Source: Tupaia tana (lineage: Eukaryota > Chordata > Mammalia > Scandentia > Tupaiidae). From it: DNA of 64,000 nt. Both the position numbers and the translations under genes were made by a program. Position 1 is the stretch's first letter. Every line of letters begins with the position of its first letter. Positions 1-11,242 of the stretch are shown one piece after another. The stretch spans positions 20,880,779 through 20,944,778 of the forward strand of contig JAKSZU010000005.1 in NCBI GenBank assembly GCA_026018925.1, in the 5' to 3' direction. The notes below the pieces were generated by a model that saw nothing but the letters and a program-made list of their open reading frames with translations, was not told the DNA's origin and searched no databases.

Positions 1-639
1 CCCAGTGTCTTCTGCTCCAGTTAAGCTGAAGTCTGTGTGTTCTGAATTTGCCCATCTTTCTTGATGTCAGGGTGGTAGTTTGCTCTACAGCCTCAATTCT
101 TGAATGGGTCCAAGAAAAGCCATTGATTATTAGTTTTTTGTTCTTGTCATAAAGATAAAAATGACAGTTCTCAAGATCTTTAGATGGTGGGGCTAAAACT
201 GGAAGTTCTGTGCATTTTTATTAATGTGACATAAATATTGTGGTTAACATCAGGTTATTAGATTAAAATTTTGTGTATAGGAAAAAGTGTTTATAAACTG
301 CAAAGCTAAGAGATCAATCCATAAAATTTTGCACATTGAAGAAGTGTTCCATGTATAAAAATCCCTTTAGCAATTGGGAGGAGGTGATCACAAATCTCCT
401 TTAATAGGCTATTTTAGTAGATGAACATACTGTTAAAGAAATATATCATCTGAACAAAGTATTACCTATTAATTGAGTTAACAAAGATGTTCCTGTATTT
501 TTTCCTAAAGACATCTATCTTTTGAGGAATGGGGCTAGAATTAATGTTACTTTCTTAGAACTCAAAATTTAAGATGAACTGAAAATATTAGTAATCAAGA
601 TAAATAACATTTTAAAGCAATGTTTTTAAATTTTCTTAA
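1..639. other. AT-rich unique sequence, nothing recognised
   Basis: I see no coding pattern, RNA gene or identifiable repeat here. The sequence is AT-rich and looks like ordinary intergenic or intronic DNA. Confidence 0.5.
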
Positions 640-854
640 AGTTTGTTTATTTTTTTCCACATGAGAGAGAGATAGAGAGACAGAGATAGGTACCCCCAAC
701 AAGGTCTTTATGTCTTGATCCATTTCATCACAACTGGCCCAGATCATGAACACGTACACAGTGCCTAGGATGCTCAGGATGGTCCCAGGACACAAACCCA
801 GGATCCTTCTCACGTGGGCCTAGTTGCACCACCATTGAACACCATCTGGACCCC
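640..854 (-). mobile_element. SINE-B copy, old
   Basis: Read on the minus strand this has a tRNA-like 5' part ending at about 854 and a pyrimidine-rich 3' part, seen on the plus strand as GAGAGAGAGATAGAGAGACAG near 663. The layout matches the SINE-B copies at 3786 and 60395, including the paired GATCATGA and CTCAGGAT blocks. It is well diverged and I found no clear TSD. Confidence 0.6.
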
Positions 855-1259
855 AAAACAATATATTTTTTAATAGAAATTAACAAACAAAATATCAAAA
901 CTTACTTAGAAACAGTGTTAGAAACAGTCCCATGCAGAGACACAATGGAGTCTAAGTTAAAAGGAGAAATCTTGATTTCTGACTTTCTTTATGTTTCCTT
1001 AAAATTTGCATGCTAATTAAGTATCCCACGTTTCAAGTCAGCCCTGTTGGATAAGGCCCACTTATCAAACACAGAAAAGTTTTAAACTTAAGACATTATA
1101 GATGCAAAAATGGAGATATGTTAGATACAGAATACCTTTCTTTCACACATAGATTAATATGATTATCATTTGAAATTAAGTATAACCAAGTTAAAAGCTA
1201 ATGCTAATTCCTTTTTTTTCCAACATAAAAACTATTATTTCACTCAATAGGTCTTTGTA

Positions 1260-1467
1260 GGGACTAGCAGTTTTCATGGTGGTTAAAACTTTGGACTCCC
1301 ACATAGCCTACTGTGAGTGAAGTGATTTTTCAGTGTCTTAAAAATTACATGGGAGTCTTATGCATACATACCCAAAACCCATGGAGAAGAGATTGTGGCA
1401 TGGTCATGGGGGGCATGATTTATCACTTTCCCTCTCTCTGTCTTTCCAGTGCACACAAGTGGTCTAT

Positions 1468-1520
<53 letters not shown>
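1260..1520 (+). mobile_element. SINE-A copy, old, with a 50-bp pure A tail
   Basis: The head (GGACTAGCAG, then GGACTCCCACAT) and the CTCTCTCTGTCTTTCCAG tail motif mark this as SINE-A. The body is diverged and part of the B-box region is deleted. The tail at 1471-1520 is 50 uninterrupted A, which is surprising in such a decayed copy and suggests later homopolymer expansion. A short TCTC/CACATA-rich stretch follows. Confidence 0.75.
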
Positions 1521-1522
<2 letters not shown>

Positions 1523-2007
1523 CTAGAATATATTTGTCTCTCTCTATACACACACATATACGCATATATGTTTACATACATACAAATACAACAGTAATCA
1601 GAGATTGAAAAATAGACATCTCCATGTAAAGAAGTTACTCTGAATTATCTAGTCTACCTATAATTTTGGACTTCTCCTCAAAACCTCTTCACACCTACTC
1701 CCTTTATAGGTTATTCCCAAACGTAAGATACTTGTTGATTTTCTAATATAGATTTCATTATTTTTTTCTTTGTAAATATTTGAAATATACAACATAATGA
1801 TTTAATGTACATGGTCAAGCAAATTAGCAGTCATGTCACATGATTTTCTTTCATGTATGTGATAAAAACACCTGAAGTCTGTTAATTTTAAGTCGTGTTA
1901 TTGGCGATGCCTTCTCTTCATAACTAAAGAGGCTTGAATTTGTGTTTAAGCATAGTTTTCTTTATATGAGGAAAGTCTTTCTAAAAATTGGTTTCTTTGA
2001 CTTTTTA
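1521..2007. other. Unique AT-rich spacer
   Basis: After a short CA/TA-rich stretch (about 1535-1590) I recognise nothing: no gene, no repeat family. Confidence 0.45.
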
Positions 2008-2259
2008 ATTATTATTATTTTTTTTTTGCTCTAGAGTGTGTTCACTCATACGAGAGAGACAGAGAAAGAGAGAGAGAGGGAAAGTGAGAAATCACCACTC
2101 AGGTGACCACTCCACAATCCTTTTCAGTCTCCTCAGGATTCTAAGCACCTATACACATGTGCCTGGAGTGATTTTTCAAGCTTCCAAGTCTGGACTCAAA
2201 CTATGCAGTCAGCCATGTGGGACCCAGTGCTCTAACCTCCATGCCACCTGCTAGCTCCA
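2008..2259 (-). mobile_element. SINE-A-like copy, old
   Basis: The plus strand shows T-rich tail, GAGAGA tract, AGTGAGAAATCACC, a CTCAGGATTCT block and the reversed head ending CCACCTGCTAGCTCC. It belongs to the older GGTGGCATGGTGGTTAAG head type rather than the young TTAGCGTAATGG type. Confidence 0.7.
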
Positions 2260-2287
2260 AGGAAAGCCATTTTTAAGTATTATATGT

Positions 2288-2412
2288 AGGTAAACAGTTC
2301 GAAAATTTCATGGGAAAATGAAATTAAAATGTGTATTTATTTTGGTGGAATAATTTTGAAATCTATGCAGTTTTTTACAAGATGATTTCCACCAACTTTT
2401 CAAGGTATATCT
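2288..2412 (+). mobile_element. Mariner-type MITE, decayed
   Basis: It is about 125 bp with degenerate inverted ends: the left end carries a CAGTTCGAAAATTTCATGG-like arm and the right end a CCAACTTTTCAAGGTATA-like arm. The interior has the TTTATTTTGGTG and TTTTGAAATCTATGCA blocks shared with copies at 16640, 20160 and 21951. TA flanks are plausible. Confidence 0.65.
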
Positions 2413-2738
2413 AGGGTAAAATTATTAAATATGATATAACTTAAAAATTTGTTATAGCAGAAAATATCTGCCTTATCATCAAATCATTTCCTCTTTTCTT
2501 TGTTTCTATACATGATTAAAACACATGTAAGCACGAGGGTTGTTCCTTAATGGATTGTGGTGGTGAGAAATAAACTGCTGTTCTCCTGCAGAGCTAGTCG
2601 GAAGGTCAGCAACAACCCAAACACATCTAAAGGCTGGAACTCATCAAACCACCTTGTGAAGCACAGGTACTGAGATACATGACAACTACAAAGAGTGGTT
2701 TATGCCAAGTGCACTCAGATGATAATCATGGTCATTTA
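2413..2738. other. Unique spacer
   Basis: I recognise no gene or repeat family. The block at 2585-2720 is less AT-rich than its surroundings but has no sustained reading frame. Confidence 0.4.
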
Positions 2739-2746
2739 GGACTTAA

Positions 2747-3007
2747 TTTTTTTTTTTTTTGAGAGGTTTTTTGCTATAGGGCGCGTGCACTCGCCAGACA
2801 GAGAGAGACAGAGAGACAGAAAGCGAGAAATCACCCCCCAGGGGGGATGGCCATGCCGCAATCCCTTCTCTTCCATTCTCCTCTCGGGATCTTGGGCACG
2901 CACGCACACGCACCCGGCGTGAGTTTAAGCCACCGGGTCCGGGACTTGAACTGCGGTCGACTACATGGGAGTCCAGTGACATAGCCATTACGCTAACTGC
3001 TGGTCCC
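2747..3007 (-). mobile_element. SINE-A copy, young
   Basis: Near full length, with the plus strand running from poly(T) through GAGAGGTTTTTTGCTATAGG to GCTGGTCCC. Many CpGs survive (GGGCGCGTGCACTCGCC), a sign of recent insertion. An approximate TSD GGACTTAAT flanks it (2739-2747 and 3010-3018). The B-box region reads GTTCAAGTCCCGG on the minus strand. Confidence 0.9.
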
Positions 3008-3314
3008 GTGGACTTAATATTTTTGAGAACTTTAATCTCCATAAAATTTTTGAGAGCAATAAAAGAAAGTTGAAATTGTCTGGGTTTTATAGTTAGATAT
3101 AGTAACCTTACATACTAAATCATAGACAATCTGATCAACTTAAAAATACATAAAAAATGTAAATTGTGGTCTTTCAACTCAGATGGTTAGCCTCCATACA
3201 AAACCAGAAAAATGCAGGCTTCTTTCAGTACTCAAACCTATTGATTTCACTCTCTGGATCAAACATTCTTTTGTCTCTATCTCATTTTGATGCTGTTTTA
3301 TAACTGCATATTGG

Positions 3315-3489
3315 TTTCTTTTTTTCCTTTCTTTTTCTCTTTCTTCTTTCTTTCCTTTTCCTCCTTTCTCTTTCTTTCTCTCCCTCTTTTTCTTTTTACT
3401 CCCTTCTTTTTCTTCTTTTTTTTTTCTTTTTCTTTTTCTTTTTTTTTTCTTTTTCTTTTTCTTTCTTTCTTTCATCTTCTTTTTTTTCT
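3315..3489 (+). repeat. Polypyrimidine tract, (TTTC)n/(CTTT)n-like
   Basis: About 175 bases of almost pure T and C with imperfect TTTC/TTTTTC units; the other strand is purine-only. It lies at the A-tail side of a minus-strand SINE (3490-3723) and probably grew from that tail. Long Lys/Arg/Glu or Phe/Ser-rich frames across it are artefacts. Confidence 0.85.
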
Positions 3490-3723
3490 TTTAATTGCCA
3501 GAGAGAGACCAAGACAGAGAGGGGAAAAAGAAAGCATCACATCCCCCCAGTAGGATATGGCCATGCTGCAATCGCTCCTCCTCCATTTCTTCATGCTGTC
3601 AGGATCTTGAGCACACATGCATGTGTGCCTGGCATGTTTTATAATACTGCAGGGAGGAATTCAAATTGCAGTTGTCCCTATGAGATCTGGTTTCTTTAAT
3701 CACAAGGCTTTAGGGCAGGTCCC
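3490..3723 (-). mobile_element. SINE-A-like copy, old
   Basis: The plus strand shows GCCAGAGAGAGACC, ATGGCCATGCTGCAATC, CAGGATCTTGAGCACACATGC and a decayed reversed head ending GGGCAGGTCCC. Its A tail is replaced by the polypyrimidine tract on its left. Confidence 0.7.
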
Positions 3724-3785
3724 TGTCTGGCAGCTTTCTGTTTCCAAGAAATGTGTTCCTTATTTTTATTTTACTATTTCTGTTT

Positions 3786-4008
3786 TAAAATGTTATTTAT
3801 TTATTTATTCTTTGAGAGAGAATTTATTCCATGAAAGAGAGACGAAGAGAGAGAGAAGCACCCCAACAGGATTTCTATGTCATATTCCAGCACAGATCAC
3901 AGGCATGTGGGTACACCCAGCACATACAGGGAGATCTCAGAACGTGAACCAAGCACCTTCCCATGCGAGTCCAGGTGCATTACTACTGTTCTATCATCTG
4001 CAGCCCCC
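3786..4008 (-). mobile_element. SINE-B copy, old
   Basis: The plus strand begins with (TTTA)n, the remnant of the A-rich tail, then GAGAGAGACGAAGAGAGAGAG, CACAGATCACAGGCATG and GGGAGATCTC, ending at CATCTGCAGCCCCC. The order of blocks matches the SINE-B copies at 640, 47235 (opposite strand) and 60395. Confidence 0.65.
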
Positions 4009-4786
4009 ACCAAAGTCTGTATTAAACAGAATATCTTTTAAATTCTCTCCACAATTGCCAAAAACGACCTCCAAACAGTGTGGGAGACTAGGAGAGAGGA
4101 AGAAGAAAGAGGTGGGGCCTGAGTCCTAAAATAGAATAAATAAATGTGAAAGGGAATCAATCCAGTGTAGAAGCTGTTTCACTTCATAAATTACCATCTT
4201 GATGTACATTCAATACTAACAAATTCAATGCACAAGTAATGCAAAGAATTTTCGTGGGTGGAAAAGGCTGAAAGAAGAGATCAAGCAACAGTGTCAGTAG
4301 TTCTGGAGAGTCTGATAATGGTCCCAGATTTCAAACTGATACTTAAATACATTCTTCACATAACTCGGAGGACCTGGGTGTTACATATCACATGAACAGT
4401 ATACTCACCGTGCTGCTTTCATTCTAAGTGGACTCTTGAAAGATCTTTCTAAGTAAAATGTTGGCAAAGAAACCATCTCGTCACTAAATGTCCCTGTCAT
4501 TTTGTCTTTTATGTGATTGGTTGCAGATGTAGCTTTGAAAATTCTGCTTCAGTCTTTGCCTTTCCACCTGCCCTGGGTTCACACACAGCCGCCAATTGGT
4601 AGTAATATTGACCACAGTGCTCACCTATTGTGTTTCAGCTCTTAACCTTACATTTTCTTGTCTCAACTTACTGGTGCTTATTTTGTAAAAGAAACTTTCA
4701 AGGGGTTTGAGATTATAAAGTAAGGCAATGATGAATTACTTGGGTGACTTTATTAAACATGAGATTATACTATGATTAACACTTTT
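4009..4786. other. Unique spacer
   Basis: I see no gene or recognisable repeat. There is no splice-flanked exon pattern that I could defend. Confidence 0.45.
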
Positions 4787-4940
4787 TAAAATAATTATTT
4801 TATTTAACTTTATTTACTCATTTTAATCTGACCAGAGAGGGGCAGATTGAAAGAGAGAGAGAGTTGCAGGTATGGGACTTGAACCGCAGTTGGCCATGTG
4901 GGAGACCAGCACTCTTAACCACCACACCACCTACAGACCT
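4787..4940 (-). mobile_element. SINE-S copy (head plus short tail, body missing)
   Basis: Only about 150 bp. The plus strand reads an AAATAATTATTTTATTTAAC-type tail, TCTGACCAGAGAGGGGCAG, a short GA tract, then directly the reversed SINE-A head (GACTTGAACCGCAGTTGGCC). The CpG-rich body of SINE-A is absent. Confidence 0.75.
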
Positions 4941-5407
4941 CAATTAACACATTTTTATAGAAATACAAGAAATATAAAATATGAGCAAGTCAGAGACAAA
5001 GTTCAAATAGAATAATTCAAATAAATGGATTTGAACTGGGGAAGCATGATTATTATGTACTCATTTATGGTTTAATAGAAATAAAAAATGAAGGTTTTTC
5101 ACAACTGGATTTTTCATAAGTAATGGAACATCTAAGACTAAATTTTTTAAAAAAGTTTCCTGAAAAATTATTTTTAGGGCTATTGCATTAGTTCCATAGC
5201 ATATGAATTTATTACTGAAAGGTACTGTCTAAAATAGATTAATTCACAAGATAAATATAAGGAAAGTAACATATATCACCTAAGTTAAAAATCAAGAAAT
5301 AATTGTTCAACTATGTTTTTAAGAAATGTGATAGTGAATGACATTAGAAAAAAATAAAAGATATATAAGGATAAAAACAAATAGTAGGGACAGGGGACAA
5401 TTGTCTT

Positions 5408-5560
5408 TTTTGTTTGTTTGTTTGTTTTCAGTTTGCCATAGGGCATGTGTGCTTACAGGAGAGAGACAGAGAGAGAGACAGAAAGGGAAAGAGAAATCAC
5501 CCTCTGAGAGGGAGATGGTCACACTACTCTATTTTCCTCATATATGTGCTCCCAGGGTGA
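5408..5560 (-). mobile_element. SINE-A fragment, interrupted
   Basis: The plus strand has a (TTTG)n tail remnant, TTTGCCATAGGGCATGTGTG, a GAGACAG tract and AGAAATCACCCTCTGAGAGG. It breaks off at 5560 where the next SINE inserted. A possible continuation (TGATTTTCAAGCTGG) is seen near 5841. Confidence 0.6.
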
Positions 5561-5815
5561 TTTTTTTTTTTTCTCTAGAGAGAGATTTTTGCTATAGGGC
5601 ATGTGTGGTCACTGAAGAGACAGAGACAGAAAGCTAGAAATCACCCATCCAGGGGGATGGCCACACTACCATCCCTCCTCTTCCATTCTCCTCTCAGGAT
5701 CTTGGGCATGCACGCGTTCATGCCCAGTGTGAGTTTTAAGCCAGCAGGTCTGGGACTCAAACTGCAGTCAATTGCATGAGAGTCCAGCGACACAGCCATT
5801 ATGCCATCTCCTGGT
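5561..5815 (-). mobile_element. SINE-A copy inserted in an older SINE
   Basis: Near full length: poly(T), TTTTGCTATAGGGCATGTGTG, GGGGGATGGCCACAC, then the reversed head ending CCATCTCCTGGT. A short GTGATTTT match on both sides (about 5557 and 5840) suggests insertion into the 5408-5560 element. Confidence 0.8.
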
Positions 5816-5926
5816 ATTCTCACACCACCACCACCCCATGTGATTTTCAAGCTGGTTCAAAGTATTTCTCTCTGTCTCTCTCAACAATGAAATAAAAGTT
5901 AGTAAAGCTTTAAAAAAATTACTATG

Positions 5927-6151
5927 AGGCCAGCAGGTAACATGGTGGTTAAGGCACTGCATTCCCACATTCGGACCCAGCAGCTTGAAAATCACACCTG
6001 GAGCATATGCACGCATGCCCAAAATCCTGAGAGGAGAACTGAGAAGGGATTGCAGCATGACCATCCCCTCAGGGAGTGATTTCTCATTCTCCTTCTCTTT
6101 GTCCCTCTCTGGCAAGTGTACATGCCATATGACAAAAAGCTAAAAAAAAAA
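5927..6151 (+). mobile_element. SINE-A-like copy, older head type
   Basis: The head AGGCCAGCAGGTAACATGG leads to GGTGGTTAAGGCACTGCA. The B-box region is deleted. The body (CCAAAATCCTGAGAGGAG) and the tail GGCAAGTGTACATGCCATATG are recognisable, with a short A tail. Confidence 0.75.
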
Positions 6152-6214
6152 GTTGCTCTTTCTAGAACTGTACATCTAGATGATGCTATCAATTAGCTTT
6201 TCCATGCAAGTGAT

Positions 6215-6430
6215 CATATATATCTGTAATGTTTATAAAGGTGATTTAAATATATCATCATTATTATTATGTGATATATATGGTATACGTAAGTATTATA
6301 TATGCTTATCAAAGCTAATTAATATAAGTATTCATATATAAAAGTATATGTAAGTATTCATATACAAAAGTATATACACATATGTACGTTCATATTCACT
6401 TACGTGTTAAGTTTAATGTCCACACACATT
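6215..6430. repeat. AT-rich low-complexity block with a 26-bp tandem repeat
   Basis: TATA/GTAT-rich sequence. Two adjacent 26-bp units at 6325-6350 and 6351-6376 differ at only two or three positions (core TAAGTATTCATATA). It has no coding content. Confidence 0.75.
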
Positions 6431-7692
6431 GTATAGCTGATGGCTCTGTTATATTGTGAGAGATATATGTATATACCTAACATCTGTTTCTTTCTTTCAG
6501 TTTATCTCTCCATATTTAACTTACTTAAATGCACCACAGTACCTGAAAGGCAGGAACTTTGCTCACATATGCGTTCACTCGTGATTCAACAAATGCTGCC
6601 ACAAAGCACAGATGGACCCAGAAACTTTTCAATGACTATCCATTGCCTACTGTTTTTTAAGAAAACTACCAGTTGCCTGTGGTTGTTTTTGTAGAGAGTT
6701 CTGAAGTTTATCAAAATCATATATTTAACTAAGAAATAAAGTTTAGCTGTAAAGTTGTACTAATAGAACCCTGTCACTGCTTTGTCACATGGTAAAAAAT
6801 TGTCCTTCCTTCCTTGAATAGAGAAAAAGCACACTTGCCATCTTAGTGTCACTTCAATCTCCTTTTCCCCAGAAACCGATTATACAGTCATACATGTATT
6901 CAAGGTGGCTCACCACTATAGCAGATTATGGACCTAAAGGACCTCTCAGTATAATTTTTCCATTTTTCATCTTTTGAAAGCTCCAATATTATTGCTGTAA
7001 ATGTGATTGTACAAAGCTATAAATTTCTCACTTAATCCTTTTTAAATCCTTCTGACATGTGACCAGGAGTTGGAAATACATAAATGTTAAATTTTATGCT
7101 TTTTTCCGTGTTACCATAGCCTGCTATTCTGTTATAAACTGTCATCTGTTACCCAATCAAAGGAAAATGGGTAAGAAAAGTTTATTGTAGTCCAAGGAAC
7201 ATTCCTTTTTGCATGAATTTACCAACTTTTATAGGATGTAGGCTCAATTATGAAACTTGGAGTTTTCAAAAATGATGAGAAAACATTTCACCTCCCTCTG
7301 CTTTCTTTCTCCCTCTCTTTAAAACAAAAACATCTATCTGATTTGTAATCTGTGTCTGAGTGCACAGATTCTGTCACCAGAAGCAGTTCTCATGTGGCTC
7401 ATTCATATTCCCTCCTGATTGTTTTGTAACTTCAAACTCAAACTCAGTCTTCATGATTTTCTATCCTGAGCAAAGATAAGGCATGTTTTGGTCAAAATTG
7501 CAGACTTTTTGTCATAAAAATGAGGGCTGACACACTGGTTTCAGCAAAACCATTTTATTCTAGCTGCCTTTCATTGTAGTTAAATAGCGGTCTACCAAAT
7601 CAACAGTAGTGGACTTTTCAATATCTCATTTTGGTTCTGTGGAAGTTAACTTTTAAAGCCTGAAATACTTCTACAGTAATTCTAGTTTTTTT
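6431..7692. other. Unique sequence, nothing recognised
   Basis: About 1.26 kb without an identifiable repeat or gene. Short frames exist but none has family motifs, splice context or unusual composition. Confidence 0.45.
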
Positions 7693-7706
7693 AAATACAA
7701 ATGTAA

Positions 7707-7972
7707 GGGACCAGCAGTTGGCGTAATGGCTATGTCGTTGGACTCCCATGTAATTGACCACGGTTCGAGTCTTGGACCTGGTGACTTAAACTCATGCCAG
7801 GCCCGTGTGCATGCATGCTCAAGATCCCAAGAGGAGAATGTAGGAGAAGGGATTGTGGTGTGGCCATCCACCCTGGGGGGGGTGATTTCTTGCTTTCTGT
7901 CTCTCTGTCTTTCTCTGTATTTCTGGCGAATGCACGTGCCCTATAGCAAAAACCCCTCCAAAAATAAATAAC
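7707..7972 (+). mobile_element. SINE-A copy with a 15-bp TSD
   Basis: Starts GGGACCAGCAGTTGGCGTAA, has the B box GGTTCGAGTCT, and ends CCTATAGCAAAAACCCCTCC plus an A-rich tail. It is flanked by a direct repeat, AAATACAAATGTAAG, the mark of L1-machinery insertion. Several CpGs have decayed to TG/CA, so it is of middle age. Confidence 0.92.
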
Positions 7973-8192
7973 TAAATACAAATGTAAGATCTTGGGCAAC
8001 TACTTAGTCTTAGTCTGTTTTCTCCCCAGAAAAATGACAATAATCACATTTACTGCAGGGTTTTTTCTAATATTTTGAGCTGAGAAGAAATGAGGTCGGT
8101 TATGTTACATAGCACACAGGATAATCAATGATTGCTACCTATTATTATTAAATAGTGTAATACTTGGATTCCAAAGTAAGTTTGAATCACTA

Positions 8193-8433
8193 TTTTTTTT
8201 TTTTTTTTTAATGTCAAAGTGTACATGAGCACGCCAGGGAGAGATAGATAAAGTATTCCCCAATGGGCCTGGTCACACTGCAACCTCCTTTCCTCCATCC
8301 TGTCAGGACCCTGATCATGAGCTTGTGTTAGGCATGTTTTCCAAGCTTCCATGGCCAGATTTTGAACCGTGGTAGCCATGAGGGATCTGGCTCTGTCTAC
8401 ACAGTGCTTAACCAGTGTGCTCTGGGGCTGGCC
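8193..8433 (-). mobile_element. SINE-A-like copy, old
   Basis: A 17-bp poly(T) is followed by GGGAGAGATAGATAAAG, GGTCACACTGCAACCTCC, CAGGACCCTGATCATGAG and a reversed head ending CTCTGGGGCTGGCCC. Strongly diverged from the young consensus. Confidence 0.65.
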
Positions 8434-8547
8434 CTGATTCATTATTTTAATATCCCTCAAGGCTCACAGTGGAAAGAAAACACAAGATGAACCTAGAGTA
8501 GCTTGTAAGGCCAGAAAATGAGAAAGTGTTTAAGAGTAGATAGTCCT

Positions 8548-9055
8548 TTTGGCTGGAAGTGCCATCTTCCAGTTATTCACCAAAATGACGAACACAAAGG
8601 GAAAGAGGAGAGGCACCCAGTATGTTCTCTAGGCCTTTTAGAAAGCGTGGAGTGGCTCCTTTGATAACATACACGCAAATTTACAAGAAAGGTGGTATTG
8701 TAGACATCAAAGGAATTGGTACTGTTCAAGAAGGAATGGCCCACAAATGTTACCATGGCAAAACTAGAAGAGTCTACAATATTACCCCAAATATTGTTGG
8801 CATTGTTGTAAACAAACAAGAGCAAGATTCTTGCCAAGGTAATTAATGTGCATATCGAGCATATTAAGTATTCTAAGGGCAGAAATAGCTTCTTAAACAT
8901 GTGAAGGAAAATGACCAGAAAATAATGGAAGCCAAAGAGAAAGGTACCTGTGTTCAAATGAAGCTCCAGCCTGCTTCAGAGAAGCACATTTTGTGAGAAC
9001 CAATGGAAAGGAGCCTGAGCTTCTAGAATGTATTCCCTGTGAATTCATGGCATGA
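8548..9055 (+). pseudogene. RPL21 (pseudogene): Processed pseudogene of ribosomal protein L21
   Basis: An intronless, broken copy of the mRNA for ribosomal protein L21, a component of the large (60S) subunit. A 5' UTR-like block (GCCATCTTCCAG) leads to a start codon at 8585 and the N terminus [12 protein letters not shown] 2-base loss near 8622 shifts the frame, which then runs through [25 protein letters not shown] and [10 protein letters not shown] 5-base loss near 8819 shifts it again, and stop codons follow near 8899. The C terminus survives, ending with EFMA and TGA at 9053-9055. The region is about 471 bases against 483 for an intact L21 reading frame. The full 5' end and lack of introns show L1-mediated retroposition. 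I found no poly(A) tail. It cannot make L21. Confidence 0.95.
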
Positions 9056-9197
9056 AATGAACTCAGATGATACCCAGGAATTGCCTACAAAGCTCTGTGC
9101 AAAGGCTCTTCTCGCAATGATCAGAAATGGAATGGAACTGTCCATGACAGAGGCATAGGCATTGATCAATTACAGGTCTATTTATTGCAACATGATG
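9056..9197. other. Unidentified sequence after the L21 pseudogene
   Basis: Known L21 3' UTRs are short and I do not recognise this as one. The retrocopy may have lost its tail by deletion, with this being target DNA or a later insertion. Confidence 0.4.
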
Positions 9198-9203
9198 CAA
9201 AAA

Positions 9204-9236
<33 letters not shown>

Positions 9237-9303
9237 TATACATATGTACATATACATACATATATAAAATACATAAATATATAAAATATATATCAATATA
9301 TCA
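9198..9303. repeat. (TA)n/(CA)n/(CATA)n microsatellite
   Basis: TATATA passes into about 12 CA units at 9214-9236 and then into TACATA/TATAAAA-type repeats. Confidence 0.9.
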
Positions 9304-9395
9304 AAAGTAAACACTTAAAACATATTTAAGGTGATTCTACCATAGTCCCCATTAGTGATAGAACTTCTGGGTGTCAACACTATGAAAACTTTTTC

Positions 9396-9659
9396 TTTTT
9401 CTTTTTTTTTTTGGAGAGATTTTTGCCATAGGGTGTGTGAGCTCTCTAGACAGATAGAGACAGAGAGACAGAAAGCGAGAAATCACCCCCCAGGGGGATG
9501 GCCACACCGCAATCCCTTCTCCTCCATTCTCCTCTCAGGATCTTGGGCACGCACACACACGCTCCTGGAGTGAGTTTTAAGCCACCGGGTCCGGGACGCA
9601 AACCACAGTCGACTACATGGGAGTCCAGCGACATAGCCATTATGCTAACTGCTCGTCCC
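9396..9659 (-). mobile_element. SINE-A copy, young, B-box C variant
   Basis: Near full length. On the minus strand the B-box region reads GGTTTGCGTCCC, with C where most copies have A, together with the TTAAAACTCAC spelling. An approximate TSD, GAAAACTTTTTTC-like, flanks it at about 9384 and 9661. Confidence 0.88.
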
Positions 9660-10309
9660 TGAAAACTTTTTTCAAAAAGGGATTTTGACATCTTGCTAAG
9701 CACATCAAACATGATTAGTTTCTGGTTCGTGGTGATATAATTAAAATAGCCATTTTCCGGAAGTGATACTGTCTTTGCTATACAGTTTATAAAAATCCAT
9801 GACCACTCTAGTAAGAGACAAAAGATGTGCATATAGCTGTTGAAATGCTACTTTAGTATTAATGATATTTATGTGCAATTGCTGTTTATGGCCAGTATCT
9901 CTCACTCAGTTTCTCAAAAATAGTCTTTCATTTGGTGAGAAGTTTTGACAACACTTGATATGCAACCTTATTTTCTGCTCTAGACTTATAACCACAGGAA
10001 AATGAATGTCGGAATTGATGTTTAACATAGAATAGTTCATCAAGGAATGTAAGATTTTTTTATTTATAAATAGTAAAATCTAAAAGAAAAATAATATTTT
10101 TTGTAAAATGTCAATTGTTTGACTATATATTAATAGAACTTAATAAACTAAAATTCACTGAAATCTTGTGTTTCATAATAAAGGAACCTGGTAGGTAAAA
10201 TGTCACTCCTCAGCTCTTGTGAAGCAAGGACAGAAATGGTTCCAATGACTTCTCTTCTCTTCAGTTCTAAGAATCTGGCATGTCTTCTTTCTTAAAGTTT
10301 AAATGCAAT
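9660..10309. other. Unique AT-rich spacer
   Basis: No gene or repeat recognised. Confidence 0.45.
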
Positions 10310-10564
10310 GGGATCAGTTGATGGTGTAATGGATACATTACTGGACTCCCACATAGTGGACCGTGGTTCGAGTCCCAGATCCAGGGGCTTAAAACTCACA
10401 CCGGGCACTTGTGCGTGCGTGCCCAAGATCCTAAGAAGAGAATGGAGGAGAAGAGATTGCAGTGTGGTCCCTCCCCTGGGTGGTAACTTCTCACTTTCTG
10501 TCTCTCTCTGTCTCTCCAGCAAGCACATGTGCTCCATAGCAAAAATCTCTCTCTTAAAAAAAAA
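10310..10564 (+). mobile_element. SINE-A copy, middle-aged
   Basis: Head GGGATCAGTTGATGGTGTAATGG, intact B box GGTTCGAGTCCC, tail CTCCATAGCAAAAATCTCTC and poly(A). A short imperfect TSD (GTTTAAAT / GTCTAAAT) is visible. Confidence 0.88.
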
Positions 10565-10969
10565 GTCTAAATATAACTATGAAATCACACATAATTTTGT
10601 TGACTACTGCAGGGTGATTCCTAGATCTCATGAAGTCCTCCCACCACCTCTAGTTTAATAATTTCTGCCAAAGCATTTTTTACTGCTATAATACTGTCTA
10701 TTAGGCATAGCACTGAACTAGGGAAATAGAAAGCAGGAAAATTAATTGGTATTAGAATCCTGATTCTCAAAAAGATCATAGTTTAGCTGGAAAGACTATA
10801 CATTCACTCACTAAAAACAAGAGTTACCTATCATTGAGTGTTCTCCATGTGGTTAGCATGTGCTTTTTCATTTAATTCTCAAAATAATTCTATAAGGGAC
10901 CTGCTACATAATTTTCAGGCCAGTGTGAAATGAACATGTGGAACCTCTTGTTTTGAAAGTCGGGGGACA

Positions 10970-11211
10970 GAGGCCAGCCAGTGGGCATGGTGGTTAAGGC
11001 AGCTAGTTGCACATGGCCACCTGTGGGGCTCGAGTCTCAGATCCAGTGCATGCTGGGCACAATTATAACCAATTATGGGTGCTTGCATGCTCACAATCTC
11101 AAGAGGAGAATGGAGAAGGGATTGAGGCATGGCCACCCCTCCTAAGGAATGTATTCTCTTTCTTTTCTCTCTCTCTCTTGCTAGTGCACATATCCTATAA
11201 CACTTACTAAC

Positions 11212-11242
<31 letters not shown>

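Noticed and set aside
1313-1608. Reading frames with a poly-Lys core over the A50 run
   Set aside because: They are translation of a SINE plus its A tail; no conserved domain or start context.
3179-3553. Lys/Arg-rich and Phe/Ser-rich frames on opposite strands
   Set aside because: Both come from the polypyrimidine tract and carry no gene-like sequence.
8622-8846. A 74-residue L21-like frame that might be a functional truncated protein
   Set aside because: It lacks the true N terminus, is bounded by two frameshifts and sits in an intronless retrocopy; a pseudogene explains it fully.
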